DNA of 64,000 nt from Burkholderiales bacterium. GTDB taxonomy: Bacteria > Pseudomonadota > Gammaproteobacteria > Burkholderiales > Burkholderiaceae_C. The translations under genes and the position numbers were made by a program. Positions within the stretch are counted from its first letter, which is position 1. The number at the start of each line of letters is the position of its first letter. Of this stretch, positions 22,030 to 31,093 are shown piece by piece. Location: contig JAFKGE010000018.1 of NCBI GenBank assembly GCA_017307865.1, forward strand, positions 62,001-126,000. Reading direction: 5' to 3'. The notes beneath the pieces are model-generated. The model saw only the letters and a list, made by a program, of their open reading frames with translations, had not been told where the DNA came from and made no database searches.

Positions 22030-22482
22030 ATGCAAGTCATTCTTCTGGACAAGGTCGTCAATCTGGGCGCCCTCGGTGACATCGTCAAGGTCAAGGACGG
22101 CTACGCCCGCAACTTCCTGATCCCCACCGGTCAGGCCCGTCGCGCCACCGCCGCCGCCAAGGCCGAATTCGAGGCCCGCCGCGCCGAGCTGGAAAAGCAC
22201 GCCGCCGAAAAACTGGCCGCCGCCCAGGCGCTGGGCGCCAAGCTGCACGAACAGACCATCAAGCTGACCCAGAAGGCCGGTGTCGACGGCCGCCTGTTCG
22301 GCTCGGTCACCAACCACGACATCGCCGACGAGCTGAAGAAGCAGGGCTTCGACGTGCACAAGGCGCAGATCCGCCTGCCCAACGGCCCGATCAAGACCAT
22401 TGGCGACACCACCGTGGCCGTGTCCTTGCACACCGACGTGGACGCCGAGATCACCGTCTCGGTCTACGGCGAGACCGCCTGA
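22030..22482 (+). CDS. rplI: 50S ribosomal protein bL9
   Basis: bL9 is an elongated protein at the base of the L1 stalk. The 150-residue sequence starts [20 protein letters not shown] and continues with [18 protein letters not shown], then the long connecting helix (about 40-75), and the C-terminal domain with [23 protein letters not shown] lies before the ATG at 22030; the longer frame upstream is a shadow of rpsR. It is the last gene of the operon and is followed by a strong terminator. Confidence 0.98.
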   Translation: MQVILLDKVVNLGALGDIVKVKDGYARNFLIPTGQARRATAAAKAEFEARRAELEKHAAEKLAAAQALGAKLHEQTIKLTQKAGVDGRLFGSVTNHDIADELKKQGFDVHKAQIRLPNGPIKTIGDTTVAVSLHTDVDAEITVSVYGETA

Positions 22483-22508
22483 CCGGGCGCTCCAACCCCG
22501 CCAAGCAA

Positions 22509-22537
22509 ACAGCCGCCCTCGGGCGGCTGTTTTTTTG
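22509..22537 (+). terminator. Intrinsic terminator after rplI
   Basis: A perfect 10-bp stem (ACAGCCGCCC / GGGCGGCTGT) with a 2-nt loop is followed by a run of eight T. It lies 26 nt after the rplI stop codon and also separates the operon from the convergent glycosidase-like gene ending at 22552. On the opposite strand only three T follow, so it works mainly rightward. Confidence 0.93.
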
Positions 22538-22551
22538 AGCCGCTACAGGGC

Positions 22552-24555
22552 CTACTTGAAGTACTTGGACAGCGCCGCGAGCAGCCCCTCGGGATGGGCC
22601 GCGCTGGTCAGGGGCGCCAGCTTGTCCACGTCGTAGGTTTCATCGTCGTGGAAGGAGGCCCAGTATTGCTTCTGTGCATTCCACATGCCGAACGCACCGG
22701 TCTTGGACTGGCACAGGCTGCCGTCGTAGGCGTGGATGCCGAAGGTGCTCTCGGTGTTGTCGGGCTTGTTGTCACGCTTCCAGTTGGCGTTCTGCCATTC
22801 GAAGATGGCGAAGCCCTTGACCAGCGATTGCGGGTTGGCGTCCATGTATTCGCGCACCGCGCTGGCCTGGCCCACCACGGCGTTGACCTTGGCGTCGACC
22901 GAGCCGATGGCCTTGCTGTTGGTGCCCAGCTCGGTGATCACCAGTGGCACGCCCAGCTTCAGGTCGTCGTAGGCTTGCAGGATGTTGTTCTTCAGGTCGT
23001 CGCCGGTCTTGAGCTTGAAGGTCTGCACCGCGTTGTAGAAGCGGCTTTGGTACAGCTCGGCCGGCAACTGATCGCGCAGCATGGCGTAGAACTTCTTCTC
23101 GTCGCCGTTGCTGACCGGCACCGTCATGTAGTGGTCGGGCGCCAGCTGGTGCAGCAGCTTGGCCACGCGCACGGCCTTGGGGATCAGGGTGGCCGAGGTT
23201 TCGCCGTCCTGGTTCAGGTCCAGCTCGTTGCCGATGCTGAAGGAGTGCACGGCCGGGTGGATGGCGCCGTTTTTCTTGACGCTCGCGACGATTTGCGTGA
23301 CGGTGTTGTCGATGTTGTCCCACGGGCGGTTTTCTCGGTCCCGATTCTTGAAGTTGTAGTTGGACACCGGGATGATCACCTTGATGCCCAGCGACTGCGC
23401 CTTGTCCAGGAAGGCGATGTGGCCGTTGCCGCCCGTTTCCCACTTGTCGGAGCCGCGCTGGTAGTTGTAGTCGTACAGGCGCACCAGGTTGATGCCTTGC
23501 GCGGCCATGGCTTCCAGGTCGTTGCGCCCGCAGCCGTTCTTGCTGCCCCACAAGGCCTGGAAGGCTTCGGCGGTGGTGTCCGAGTCGAAGAAGGCGCCTG
23601 TCGGTGGCGCGAGGAACTTGGCCGGAATGGCCGAGTACGCCACGCCACGCCAGGTCTGCGCAAACACCTCGGACGGGATGCCGCGCGCGCCGGCGTCGAC
23701 GAACAGCACCGCGTTGCTCAGCACGGTGCCGGCGTCGGGCACGCCCGGGCCGGCCAGCAAGGTGGCGGCAAAGCTCAGGCGGCCACTGGCGGCGTCGTAG
23801 CGCGGGTCGGACAGGGTCAGCGGCATGATGTCGTAGTCGCCGTCGCCGGGGTCGCCCGCCACCGAGGCGTTGGGCAGCACGGCGCTGAAGCGCTCGGGCC
23901 ACAGGTTGACGAACTGACCCAGGCTTTCGACGTCGGCGCTGCGCGCGGGCGCGTTGTTCATCCACAGCACGTTCGGGTCGGCGCCTTCCAACTCCAGCCG
24001 CCAGTTGCCGGCGCTGTCTTTGGCCAGCGCCGTGCGCGCGGCCGCCAGCGCGAAGCTGGAGCCCTCGGCGGGCGGCTGGAGGTTGTTGAGCAGAGTGAGC
24101 ACCGGGCGGGTGAAGCCGCCGGCGGAGGCGCTGAGGGCATCGGACGCCTTCGCCACGTGCAGGGTGAAGCGCAGGCTGCGGGCATTGCCGTCGTAGGCCA
24201 CGTCGCGCACGCTGCCGAACAGCGCGTGCACGTCGCCGGCCACGTGAAACTGCAGCAGGGCGTTGGGCGCCACGCCGCCGTACACCTGCTGCCAGTCGGC
24301 ATCGATGAAGGCCTGCGTCTTGGCGTCGCCGGTGAGCCGATCGGGCCGGTCGCTGTACCAGTCGACCTCGGGCTCCACACCGCTCAGCGTCACCGTCACG
24401 TCCTGGCCCGCGCTGGCGGCGCCGGCGTTGCCGCTGGCGGCGGCCAGCACGTAGATGCGCTGGGTCGGATCGCCGTTGTCGGCCGTATTGTCGTCGCCGC
24501 CGCAACCGGCGATGAACAGGGCCATGCCGAGCAACAACAGGTGAAACAGTTTCAT
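22552..24555 (-). CDS. Lipoprotein with clan GH-A glycosidase-like domain (GH72-like) and duplicated N-terminal domain
   Basis: The 667-residue precursor has a lipoprotein signal (lipobox FIAGC, C18). Two related beta-rich units follow, at about 50-130 and 165-270. Each holds a W-x-x-x-x-P-x-R motif, a PNA motif and a YDA or YDG followed by L-x-F. The C-terminal part (about 320-640) looks like a TIM barrel: CGRNDLEAMAAQGINLVRLYDY, then HSFSIGNELDL with candidate acid/base E444, and VITELGTNS with candidate nucleophile E542. The spacing fits clan GH-A; the pattern recalls GH72 beta-1,3-glucanosyltransferases, by memory only. It is the last of five leftward genes behind an AraC regulator. Substrate is inferred, not shown. 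Confidence 0.65.
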   Translation of the reverse strand: MKLFHLLLLGMALFIAGCGGDDNTADNGDPTQRIYVLAAASGNAGAASAGQDVTVTLSGVEPEVDWYSDRPDRLTGDAKTQAFIDADWQQVYGGVAPNALLQFHVAGDVHALFGSVRDVAYDGNARSLRFTLHVAKASDALSASAGGFTRPVLTLLNNLQPPAEGSSFALAAARTALAKDSAGNWRLELEGADPNVLWMNNAPARSADVESLGQFVNLWPERFSAVLPNASVAGDPGDGDYDIMPLTLSDPRYDAASGRLSFAATLLAGPGVPDAGTVLSNAVLFVDAGARGIPSEVFAQTWRGVAYSAIPAKFLAPPTGAFFDSDTTAEAFQALWGSKNGCGRNDLEAMAAQGINLVRLYDYNYQRGSDKWETGGNGHIAFLDKAQSLGIKVIIPVSNYNFKNRDRENRPWDNIDNTVTQIVASVKKNGAIHPAVHSFSIGNELDLNQDGETSATLIPKAVRVAKLLHQLAPDHYMTVPVSNGDEKKFYAMLRDQLPAELYQSRFYNAVQTFKLKTGDDLKNNILQAYDDLKLGVPLVITELGTNSKAIGSVDAKVNAVVGQASAVREYMDANPQSLVKGFAIFEWQNANWKRDNKPDNTESTFGIHAYDGSLCQSKTGAFGMWNAQKQYWASFHDDETYDVDKLAPLTSAAHPEGLLAALSKYFK

Positions 24556-24648
24556 CTCGCTCACTCCATGAAGTTGAAGGGTTCTTGCGTGCTCAAAACT
24601 TGCGGGGTCGAAGAAGGCTGCTGGCATCGACGCGGATGGCGGACCAAG

Positions 24649-26706
24649 TCATGGCAGCGAATCGACCGGAACCGGAAAGGTCAGGAAGTTCTTGATGACC
24701 TGGGCCTGCTTGCCTTCCTTCTGCTCATTGGGACTCACGCCGGCGCACCATCGCCCTGAATTGGGGTGCAGCGGACCATCGATGCCGCCCTTGTGCACGC
24801 TGCAATTCGCCAGGTCCATGATGGATGCCGCGTTGGGGATGCGGTCGCGTTCGCAGGGAAACTTGCCTTCCTTCGGGCAGGGGGCGAATTTCTCCATGAC
24901 GGGGACGGTGTAGACGTTGTCGTCCAGGTCGGTAAAGCGCACCACCACCGGGTAGCTGGCCACCGTGCCCACGCGAAAGCCGAGGATTTCGCTGTCGTCG
25001 GGCATGACGACGTTCTGCTGCATGTCTTGCGCGCATTGCGCCATCGTGCCGGCGCACACCCCATAGGACTTGATGGCGGCCTTGTTGGGCGCGCCGCCCT
25101 TGGGCGGCCCCATGTTGAGGGTGAAGCCATCGGCGTAGCTGAACTGCTTTTCGTTCTCGAGTCCCTGCGGCCCGCCAACGGTGAAGACCAGGCCGTCGCC
25201 CAACTCGCTCATGAAGCCCACCGCGTCGTCCACCGAGAACGCGTAGGCGTTCATGCCCAGATCGTCGTGAACCAGCTTGACGTAGGGGTTGAAGGTGAGC
25301 TTGGGGTCGGCTTTTACGGCGGGCTGCTGCTGGTTGTACTGCAGTTCGTGGATGTACATGGACTGGAGCTTGCCGTGGTCCCAGTCCGGAATCTGGGTGT
25401 CCGCCAGCTTGTTGGCACCCGCGCCGCAGCCCTCGTTGAACGGCACCCAGCCGTAGATGTGCATCATGGCTTCCCAGAAATTGAACTCGGGCTTCTCGGG
25501 CTTGCTGCCCTTGCATTGCCCGGCGGCGTACAACTGCAGGTAGTTCTTGTGGTTCTGGATGAAGAACTGCTTGACCACCTCCATGCGCTCGCGCATGTCC
25601 TGCGGGCAGGCGATGGTTTGGGTGACGTAGGGGCTGAGGTCCTCGTTCCATGCCACGCACGAACCCCACAGGTTCTGCATGCGCTGCACGGCCTCGCCGA
25701 AGTGCAGGTGGGCCTTTTGCTCGTCGTTGCACTGCCCGTCGATGCAGGCCTGCACCGTGAGCACGGGCGGAAAACCCTGTGCGGGTTTGACCGGCACGTT
25801 GTCCTGGGGCGGCAAGGTGCCGCTGCGCTGCGCGAAGATGTTGTAGCCACCGGGCAGCTTGACGTCGTTCAGGTTGTAGACCGGCCATCCCTGGCCGGCG
25901 TCGCTGGCCAGAAAGTTCTTCAGGCTTTGCTTGAAGGGGGCCAGCGGCTGCACCGACCCGCTGTAGCCGATGTACGGATTGCCTCGGAGCCCGATGGCCA
26001 CGGGCATGTAGACGTGATCGACGTAGGAGATGTTGTAGCCCACGTTCTCGGGCTTGAGCAGACGCAGGCTCTGGCCGGCGGGGATGATCGAGTCGCCGAA
26101 GGTGTACTCCGACAGCTGGGCATAGACGTTCTCGGGAAACTGCACATCGCTGGCGTAGGTCGTCAGGCTGCAAGCCGCATGGCTGGCGTGGCAGGTGACG
26201 GTGTCCGGCGTGCCGATCCTGGTCGCCGACTCATCGCTCAGGCGGTCGTTGCGGTCGGCCAGCAACACCCGTCCACCGTTCCACCAGGTGATGTAGCGGT
26301 CGCTGGCCAGTTGGCTGTAGAGCGGCAGGGTGAGGGTGACGGAGGAATTGGCGGGCAAGCCCGTGCCTTCGTTGACGTAGAGCTTGTAGACGAACTGGGT
26401 TGGGACGGCGTCCGTCGTGCGCCGGCAGCCCTGCAGCCATTCGTTGACGGCGTTCTTGCTGGTGGCGATGACGGGGTAGATGACGCCGCCCGAATTGTTG
26501 ACGACGGTGATGGTTTTCGGCAGGACCATGACCGGGTTGCTGTCGTAGTCCTTGCACTCGACGGCTTGTGGGCCAGCGCCGAGACCCGGTCCTCCGATGC
26601 CGTACACCATGGGCCCATCGTCACCGCCGCAGGCGGCCAGCAGCAGCGTCATGGACAGAGCCGACGCGATGGGTGAAATCCGCTTCAGGGGTAGGTGCGT
26701 GAGCAT
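24649..26706 (-). CDS. Lipoprotein with thaumatin/GH64-like domain
   Basis: The 685-residue precursor has a lipobox LLAAC (C26). The part from about 55 to 300 resembles thaumatin-like and GH64 beta-1,3-glucanase proteins. It holds ITVVNNSGGVIYPVI, GLPANSSVTLTLPLYSQL with YITWWNGGR, the LSEYTFGD segment and YNISYVDHVYMPVAIGL, which mirrors the YDVSLVDGFNLPM signature of thaumatin proteins. The second half (300-685) is Cys-rich and ends in TFPVPVDSLP; I do not recognise it. Catalytic residues cannot be assigned with confidence. It lies 40 nt downstream of the serine hydrolase gene and 93 nt upstream of the GH-A-like gene, in one leftward group. Confidence 0.55.
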   Translation of the reverse strand: MLTHLPLKRISPIASALSMTLLLAACGGDDGPMVYGIGGPGLGAGPQAVECKDYDSNPVMVLPKTITVVNNSGGVIYPVIATSKNAVNEWLQGCRRTTDAVPTQFVYKLYVNEGTGLPANSSVTLTLPLYSQLASDRYITWWNGGRVLLADRNDRLSDESATRIGTPDTVTCHASHAACSLTTYASDVQFPENVYAQLSEYTFGDSIIPAGQSLRLLKPENVGYNISYVDHVYMPVAIGLRGNPYIGYSGSVQPLAPFKQSLKNFLASDAGQGWPVYNLNDVKLPGGYNIFAQRSGTLPPQDNVPVKPAQGFPPVLTVQACIDGQCNDEQKAHLHFGEAVQRMQNLWGSCVAWNEDLSPYVTQTIACPQDMRERMEVVKQFFIQNHKNYLQLYAAGQCKGSKPEKPEFNFWEAMMHIYGWVPFNEGCGAGANKLADTQIPDWDHGKLQSMYIHELQYNQQQPAVKADPKLTFNPYVKLVHDDLGMNAYAFSVDDAVGFMSELGDGLVFTVGGPQGLENEKQFSYADGFTLNMGPPKGGAPNKAAIKSYGVCAGTMAQCAQDMQQNVVMPDDSEILGFRVGTVASYPVVVRFTDLDDNVYTVPVMEKFAPCPKEGKFPCERDRIPNAASIMDLANCSVHKGGIDGPLHPNSGRWCAGVSPNEQKEGKQAQVIKNFLTFPVPVDSLP

Positions 26707-26746
26707 GGGATACCTCTCGTGGTTCCGCGAGTGGGGGCAGGTGCTT

Positions 26747-28351
26747 TCAAGATCCTGCGTTCAGGCGCGTGAAACGCCCGTGAAGGATGTCCTCGCTGTA
26801 CAACTCGATCTGCATCTGCCCCGGCGTGAAGTCCACGGCCGAGACCGAGCCGGGCGCGGCGCTTTCGCCGCGCGGCTCGAAGACGAAGGTGTCGCCATCC
26901 CAGTGACGCAGCGCGTAGCGCACGTTGACCGGGCCGATGAGCAGATCGAGCCCGTCGCCGGCAGCGTTCAACGCGATCTGCGCGGCGCCGAAATAGGCGT
27001 TGCCGTAGGCGCCCGCGTAGGCCGTCGGCGCCTGCGGCGGCGCGGGTTGGGCCGGCGGCGCCTGACCGGCCAGGCGCCCCTGGGCCTGGTACAGGTTGTG
27101 CATCATCTCCTGCATGGCCAGCAGCCAGTGGTCACCGATGGGGGCATCGGGCGCCACGTCGCCCCAGGCGCGCTCGCCAAAGACCAGGGCAATGGCCTCG
27201 GCCAGGCCGCGCGGCTGGGCGTTGGTCAGCACCGTGATGCCCAGCTGCGCCTGCGGCCACAGGATGAAGCTGGTGGCCGCGCCCATCACGAAGGCGCCGG
27301 AATGCGAGACGCTGGCGTGGCCCATGGGGTCGGGGCCGACATTGAAGCCGTAGCCGTATTTGCCGCCCGGGCGCGCCGTCATGGCCGCCTGCAGTGCCGC
27401 GCCGCTGGCCAGCTGTCGGCCTTGCCACTGGCCCTGTGCCAGCACCAGCTTCATCCATTGCGCCATGTCGGCCACGCTGGAGCTGACGCCGCCGGCGGGC
27501 GACTGTGCTTCGGGCTGGCGCGGCGGCTGCTGCACGATGTAGTGCGCGGGCTGGGCGCCGTAGCTGGCATGGCTGACGCCTTCCTGCACATGGCCCCAGG
27601 CGCGGTTGGCCTGCGCCGCAAAGTCGGCAAAGCGCGAACTGGTGTGGGCCATGCCCAGCGGGCGGTACAGCGCTTGCTCGGACAGCGTGGCCCAGTCCGT
27701 GCCCTGCGCCTGGGCCATGGCCTGGGCGGCGGCGGTGAGGCCGAAGTTGGTGTAGTCGTAACTGCCGTAGGGCTTGAGCGCCACCCAGCGTAGGCGCTGC
27801 AGGATGTCGGCACGCGTGTAGCCCATGTCTTCCAGCACGTCGCCGGCATGGTCGGGCAGGCCGCTGCGGTGCGCGTACAGCTCGCCCAGGGTCAGGCGCG
27901 CGTTGTCGGCCGGGTCGGGATAGGCCAGTCGAAAGTCCGGCAGCAGGCGCTGGACGGGGGTGTTCCAGTCGATGGCGGGCGTGCCCGCGGCGCCGTCCGC
28001 GCCCGGCATGTGGGCGGCCATCACCGTGGCGCCCACGGGTTTGGACACCGAGGCGATCTGAAACACCGTGTCGGCGTCCACCGGCGCGGCCTCGCCCACG
28101 CGCCGCAGGCCGAAGCCCTTGGCGTACACCGTCTTGCCCTCGAACACCACCGACACCGCCGCGCCCGGCACGCCGGTGCGCGCCAGCCACTGCGGCACCA
28201 GGGTGTCCAGCAGAACGGTGGCTTGCTTGACGGTGTCGGCGTTGGGGGTGGGGGGCATGTCGCCGTCGCCGCCGCAGGCGCCGAGGGCGACGGCCAGGCA
28301 GGCGGCGCCCAGGCCAGTGCGCAGCGTTGCGATGCGGGGGGGCAGGGTCAT
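26747..28351 (-). CDS. Serine hydrolase lipoprotein, class C beta-lactamase/esterase family
   Basis: This 534-residue protein has a lipobox ALGAC (C26) and a penicillin-binding fold. The nucleophile motif SVSK places Ser101 and Lys104, and YTN with Tyr200 supplies the second catalytic motif. The later HSGAFVMGAATSF segment stands where the third motif is expected. The C-terminal 130 residues form an extra domain with NAYFGAAQIAL. Such proteins act as esterases, D-amino peptidases or transacylases on the cell surface. The ATG overlaps the stop of the upstream alpha/beta hydrolase gene (ATGA, 28348-28351), so the two are coupled. The substrate is unknown. Confidence 0.82.
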   Translation of the reverse strand: MTLPPRIATLRTGLGAACLAVALGACGGDGDMPPTPNADTVKQATVLLDTLVPQWLARTGVPGAAVSVVFEGKTVYAKGFGLRRVGEAAPVDADTVFQIASVSKPVGATVMAAHMPGADGAAGTPAIDWNTPVQRLLPDFRLAYPDPADNARLTLGELYAHRSGLPDHAGDVLEDMGYTRADILQRLRWVALKPYGSYDYTNFGLTAAAQAMAQAQGTDWATLSEQALYRPLGMAHTSSRFADFAAQANRAWGHVQEGVSHASYGAQPAHYIVQQPPRQPEAQSPAGGVSSSVADMAQWMKLVLAQGQWQGRQLASGAALQAAMTARPGGKYGYGFNVGPDPMGHASVSHSGAFVMGAATSFILWPQAQLGITVLTNAQPRGLAEAIALVFGERAWGDVAPDAPIGDHWLLAMQEMMHNLYQAQGRLAGQAPPAQPAPPQAPTAYAGAYGNAYFGAAQIALNAAGDGLDLLIGPVNVRYALRHWDGDTFVFEPRGESAAPGSVSAVDFTPGQMQIELYSEDILHGRFTRLNAGS

Positions 28352-29697
28352 GTGGCGAAGGTCTCGTCCAGCCAGTCCATCGAGACGGCCGCCGAATAGG
28401 CCAGGTTGGCGACTTGGCAGTGGCCGTCGGCGCCCTCCTCGGCGCTGAACACGTGGCCCGTGACCGGGCCGCCGACAGTTTTGATGAAATGGCGGTATTG
28501 GGTCAAGGGCTCAGCCCCCTCGCCGCTGCCGACCAGGGCCAGGGCGGGGCAGCGGATGCGCGCCAGGCCGGCGTCGTCGACGCGGAACTGGCGCAGGCGC
28601 TGGTAGGCCTGCTTGAAGCTGTCCTGGCCCAGGCGCAGCATCAGGTTGCGCATCATCTCGCGCGTTTGCGCCGGCAGCTCGCTGGGCGGGATGTGGTCGA
28701 TGTCGGCCAGGTGGATGTCCTGCGCGTCGGGCATCTCGGCCGGATCGAAACCGGCGAAGGACACCATGTAGGCGTGCAGGTCGACGATGGGCGAGTTGGC
28801 GATCAGCGCGCGCAGGCGCGGCTCGTGCGCGGCGATGCGCGAGGCGAAATAGCCGCCGTAGCTGATGCCCATCAGCGCCACGCGGCGCGCGTCGGTGCCG
28901 GGGCGCGCCAGCACGTGGTCGAGCGCCAGCTTGCCGATGCGCTCGTACTCGGCAACGAAGGCCAGGCGCGGGTGAAAGCGCAGCGTGTCCATCTGGCCCG
29001 GGCCGGTCAGCAGCATCAGGTGGTAGCCGCGCTCCAGCGCCGCGCGACCGTAGGCCAGCCAGGTTTCCTCCAGCGTGCCGTCGTAGCCGCTGATGATCAG
29101 CAGCGTCTTGCCGGGGCGTGTGCCGGCCTGCGGGTTGCGAAAGTAGTAGGCCGGCAGCGGCGTGTCGCCCCAGGGCAGCGTGAAGGTCTCGAACGCGCTG
29201 CCCTGCGCGCGCATGGCGGCGGCAAAGCAGTCGCGGCTTTGCAGGCCGAGCCGGGCGTGCTGCGGGTCCAGCACGCCGCTGTAGTACTCGGCGGCGCGAA
29301 AGCTGTTGCAGGCCACCAGGTACTGGTCGCGCGCGCTGTGCGCGTGGCCGCGCTGGGCGCGCGCCTGGGCGTCGGCCTGCTGGCGCGCGCCGGCGGCGGC
29401 GAACTGGGCGATCCAGCTGGCCGGGTCACCGTTCTGGATGCGCTGGGCCAGGGCCAAGCATTCGCCGATCGAGGCGCCGCCATAGCGCGCGGTGCCCAGC
29501 TGGCGCAGCAGCTGGTAGTCCATCTCGGCATCGGCAAAGCCGGCCACGCGGGTGCGGCTGCGCTCCAGGCCCTGGGCGGGTTTCGGCTCTGCGCCGGGTG
29601 CGGGGCCGTTTTGGGCCAGCACGGGCAGGGCCAGGCTGGAGGCGGCCGCGGCCATGAAGCCGCGCCGGCGGGGCAGGGGGGTGTGGGGCTGGTTCAT
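28348..29697 (-). CDS. Tat-exported alpha/beta hydrolase
   Basis: The 449-residue protein begins with a twin-arginine signal (PRRRGFMAAAASSLALPVLAQ). The hydrolase domain holds TLLIISGYDGTLEETW (oxyanion strand), the nucleophile elbow GISYGGY with Ser279, and a late GHCQV segment with the likely catalytic His. The layout resembles FrsA/DUF1100 and pseudooxynicotine hydrolase-like enzymes, with a helical cap before the core. The start at 29697 is taken from the signal peptide; the open frame upstream has no sensible sequence. It is preceded by an AraC-type regulator gene and coupled to the serine hydrolase gene. Confidence 0.78.
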   Translation of the reverse strand: MNQPHTPLPRRRGFMAAAASSLALPVLAQNGPAPGAEPKPAQGLERSRTRVAGFADAEMDYQLLRQLGTARYGGASIGECLALAQRIQNGDPASWIAQFAAAGARQQADAQARAQRGHAHSARDQYLVACNSFRAAEYYSGVLDPQHARLGLQSRDCFAAAMRAQGSAFETFTLPWGDTPLPAYYFRNPQAGTRPGKTLLIISGYDGTLEETWLAYGRAALERGYHLMLLTGPGQMDTLRFHPRLAFVAEYERIGKLALDHVLARPGTDARRVALMGISYGGYFASRIAAHEPRLRALIANSPIVDLHAYMVSFAGFDPAEMPDAQDIHLADIDHIPPSELPAQTREMMRNLMLRLGQDSFKQAYQRLRQFRVDDAGLARIRCPALALVGSGEGAEPLTQYRHFIKTVGGPVTGHVFSAEEGADGHCQVANLAYSAAVSMDWLDETFAT

Positions 29698-30013
29698 CGG
29701 GTGCAGGGGCATGCAAGGCGCGGGGCGGGCGGTTCGCCCCGGCCCGGTTCTGGCACGGCCATGTTTCGGGTTCGCTCTGGCTTCGGCTTGCCAGCATGCC
29801 GCCGGATGGCCGCCCGGCACAGGGGCGCGGGACGCATGAACCGAAGACGGGACGCCCGCACCCAAGATGCCGCCCGCGGGCGTGGCCGCAGGCCTGCGCG
29901 ATGGGGTGGCGCGCCGCGGGCACGCCAAGTCGCAGCTGAAGAACTATAAAAACATGAGCTTCCCGCGCTTGATCGACGAGGGCTGCGGCACGTTTTGGCT
30001 TGAAATCTGGCCG
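29698..30013. other. 316-bp gap between the AraC-type regulator and hydrolase genes
   Basis: The gap holds one copy of the 63-bp repeat (29943-30005) next to the regulator's stop codon. The rest is GC-rich without a convincing promoter, RNA gene or reading frame. A promoter for the hydrolase-lipoprotein genes is expected here but cannot be pinned down by eye. Confidence 0.6.
29943..30005 (+). repeat. 63-bp repeat family, intergenic copy downstream of the AraC-type gene
   Basis: It runs from ACTATAAAAACATGAGCT through GCGCTTGAT and GGGCTGCGGC to TTTTGGCTTGAAA, full length at 63 nt. It ends 9 nt before the araC-type stop codon. Confidence 0.85.
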
Positions 30014-31015
30014 CTACATCGGGCGCGCGGCCCGGGCCTGCTGGTGCCACTCGGTCGGCGCCAGGCCGAAGCGCGCGCGAAACAGCTTGCTGAAGCCCGA
30101 GGGGTCGGCGAAGCCGCAGCGCCAGGACAGGGCGCCGACGTTCAGGCGACTGCCCTGCTCGATCAGGGCGCGGGCGCGCTGCAGCCGCAGCTCGCGCAGG
30201 GTGCCCATCACTGTCTCGCCGCGCGCGGCAAAGGCCTCGTACAGGCGCGTGCGCGAGCAGCCGGCGCCGTGGGCGATGGCGTCGGCGTGCAGGTCGTGCC
30301 GGTGGGCGTGCTGCTGCATGAAGCGCAGCGCGGCCGCGTGGCGGCCCCGGTGCTGGGGGTCGGCGGCGTCCGGCCGGTCGAGGTTGCGGCCCTGGCGGCC
30401 CAGGTTGCGCAGCGTCAGCAGGGTGAGGGCGCGCGTGGCGTCCAGCAGGCCGGCGTATTCATATTCGTCCAGCTGCTCGGGCTGGCGCGCCAGCAGCGAC
30501 AGGTGGCTCAGCTGGCTGGCCAGCAGCGGCGCCAGCGCGCATTGCGCCAGCGCGATGGCCATGTTGGTCGGCTCGCGCCCCAGCGCGGCGGCCACCTCGC
30601 GGCGCGGCAGGGCGATGTAGGTCTGGCGCGCGCCGGCGCCCCAGCGGTAGCAGGCATCCTGGTAGGGTACGTACAGGCCCAGCATGCCGGCGCTGGCGTG
30701 CTGGTGCTCGCCGGGCGCGGCGTTCAGGCGCATCTGGCCCGACTGCAGCAGCGAGATGACCACCATGTCCTCGCCCGGCGGCACGTGGCGCGCGGCGGTG
30801 CGCATCTCGTAGGCGCTGGACTGCTTGGTGCCGAAGAAGCAATCCGCGCCGCGCAGCAGCGACCACGAGGCCTGCAGCTGTTCGCCCGGCGACAGGGGTT
30901 GCACGTCGACCCAGTTGTGCGCCACGTCGTGCCAATAGGCCAGGCGCTCGGCGGGAGCGAGCGCGCTCGAATCCCAGTGCTCCAGGGCGCAGGTGGGCGG
31001 CGGCGGGGGCGGCAT
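30014..31015 (-). CDS. AraC-family transcriptional regulator
   Basis: This 333-residue regulator has an N-terminal sensing domain of the AraC-binding-like type (LAYWHDVAHNWVDVQPL, SLLQSGQMRLN). A C-terminal pair of helix-turn-helix motifs includes LHADAIAHGAGCSRTRLYEAF and the signature stretch from RLNVGALSWRCGFADPS to FSKLFRARFGLAPTEWHQQ. The start MPPPPPPTC at 31015 is preferred; an in-frame ATG seven codons upstream is possible. It reads leftward into the exported hydrolase and lipoprotein genes and is the likely regulator of that group. Its inducer is not known. Confidence 0.87.
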   Translation of the reverse strand: MPPPPPPTCALEHWDSSALAPAERLAYWHDVAHNWVDVQPLSPGEQLQASWSLLRGADCFFGTKQSSAYEMRTAARHVPPGEDMVVISLLQSGQMRLNAAPGEHQHASAGMLGLYVPYQDACYRWGAGARQTYIALPRREVAAALGREPTNMAIALAQCALAPLLASQLSHLSLLARQPEQLDEYEYAGLLDATRALTLLTLRNLGRQGRNLDRPDAADPQHRGRHAAALRFMQQHAHRHDLHADAIAHGAGCSRTRLYEAFAARGETVMGTLRELRLQRARALIEQGSRLNVGALSWRCGFADPSGFSKLFRARFGLAPTEWHQQARAARPM

Positions 31016-31093
31016 GGCTTGGGATTTTAGATACAAGCCGATACTTCTGTGTCGGCTTGCCTGGCTCGCGGTCGAAACAGACCGGGCGGCGGC

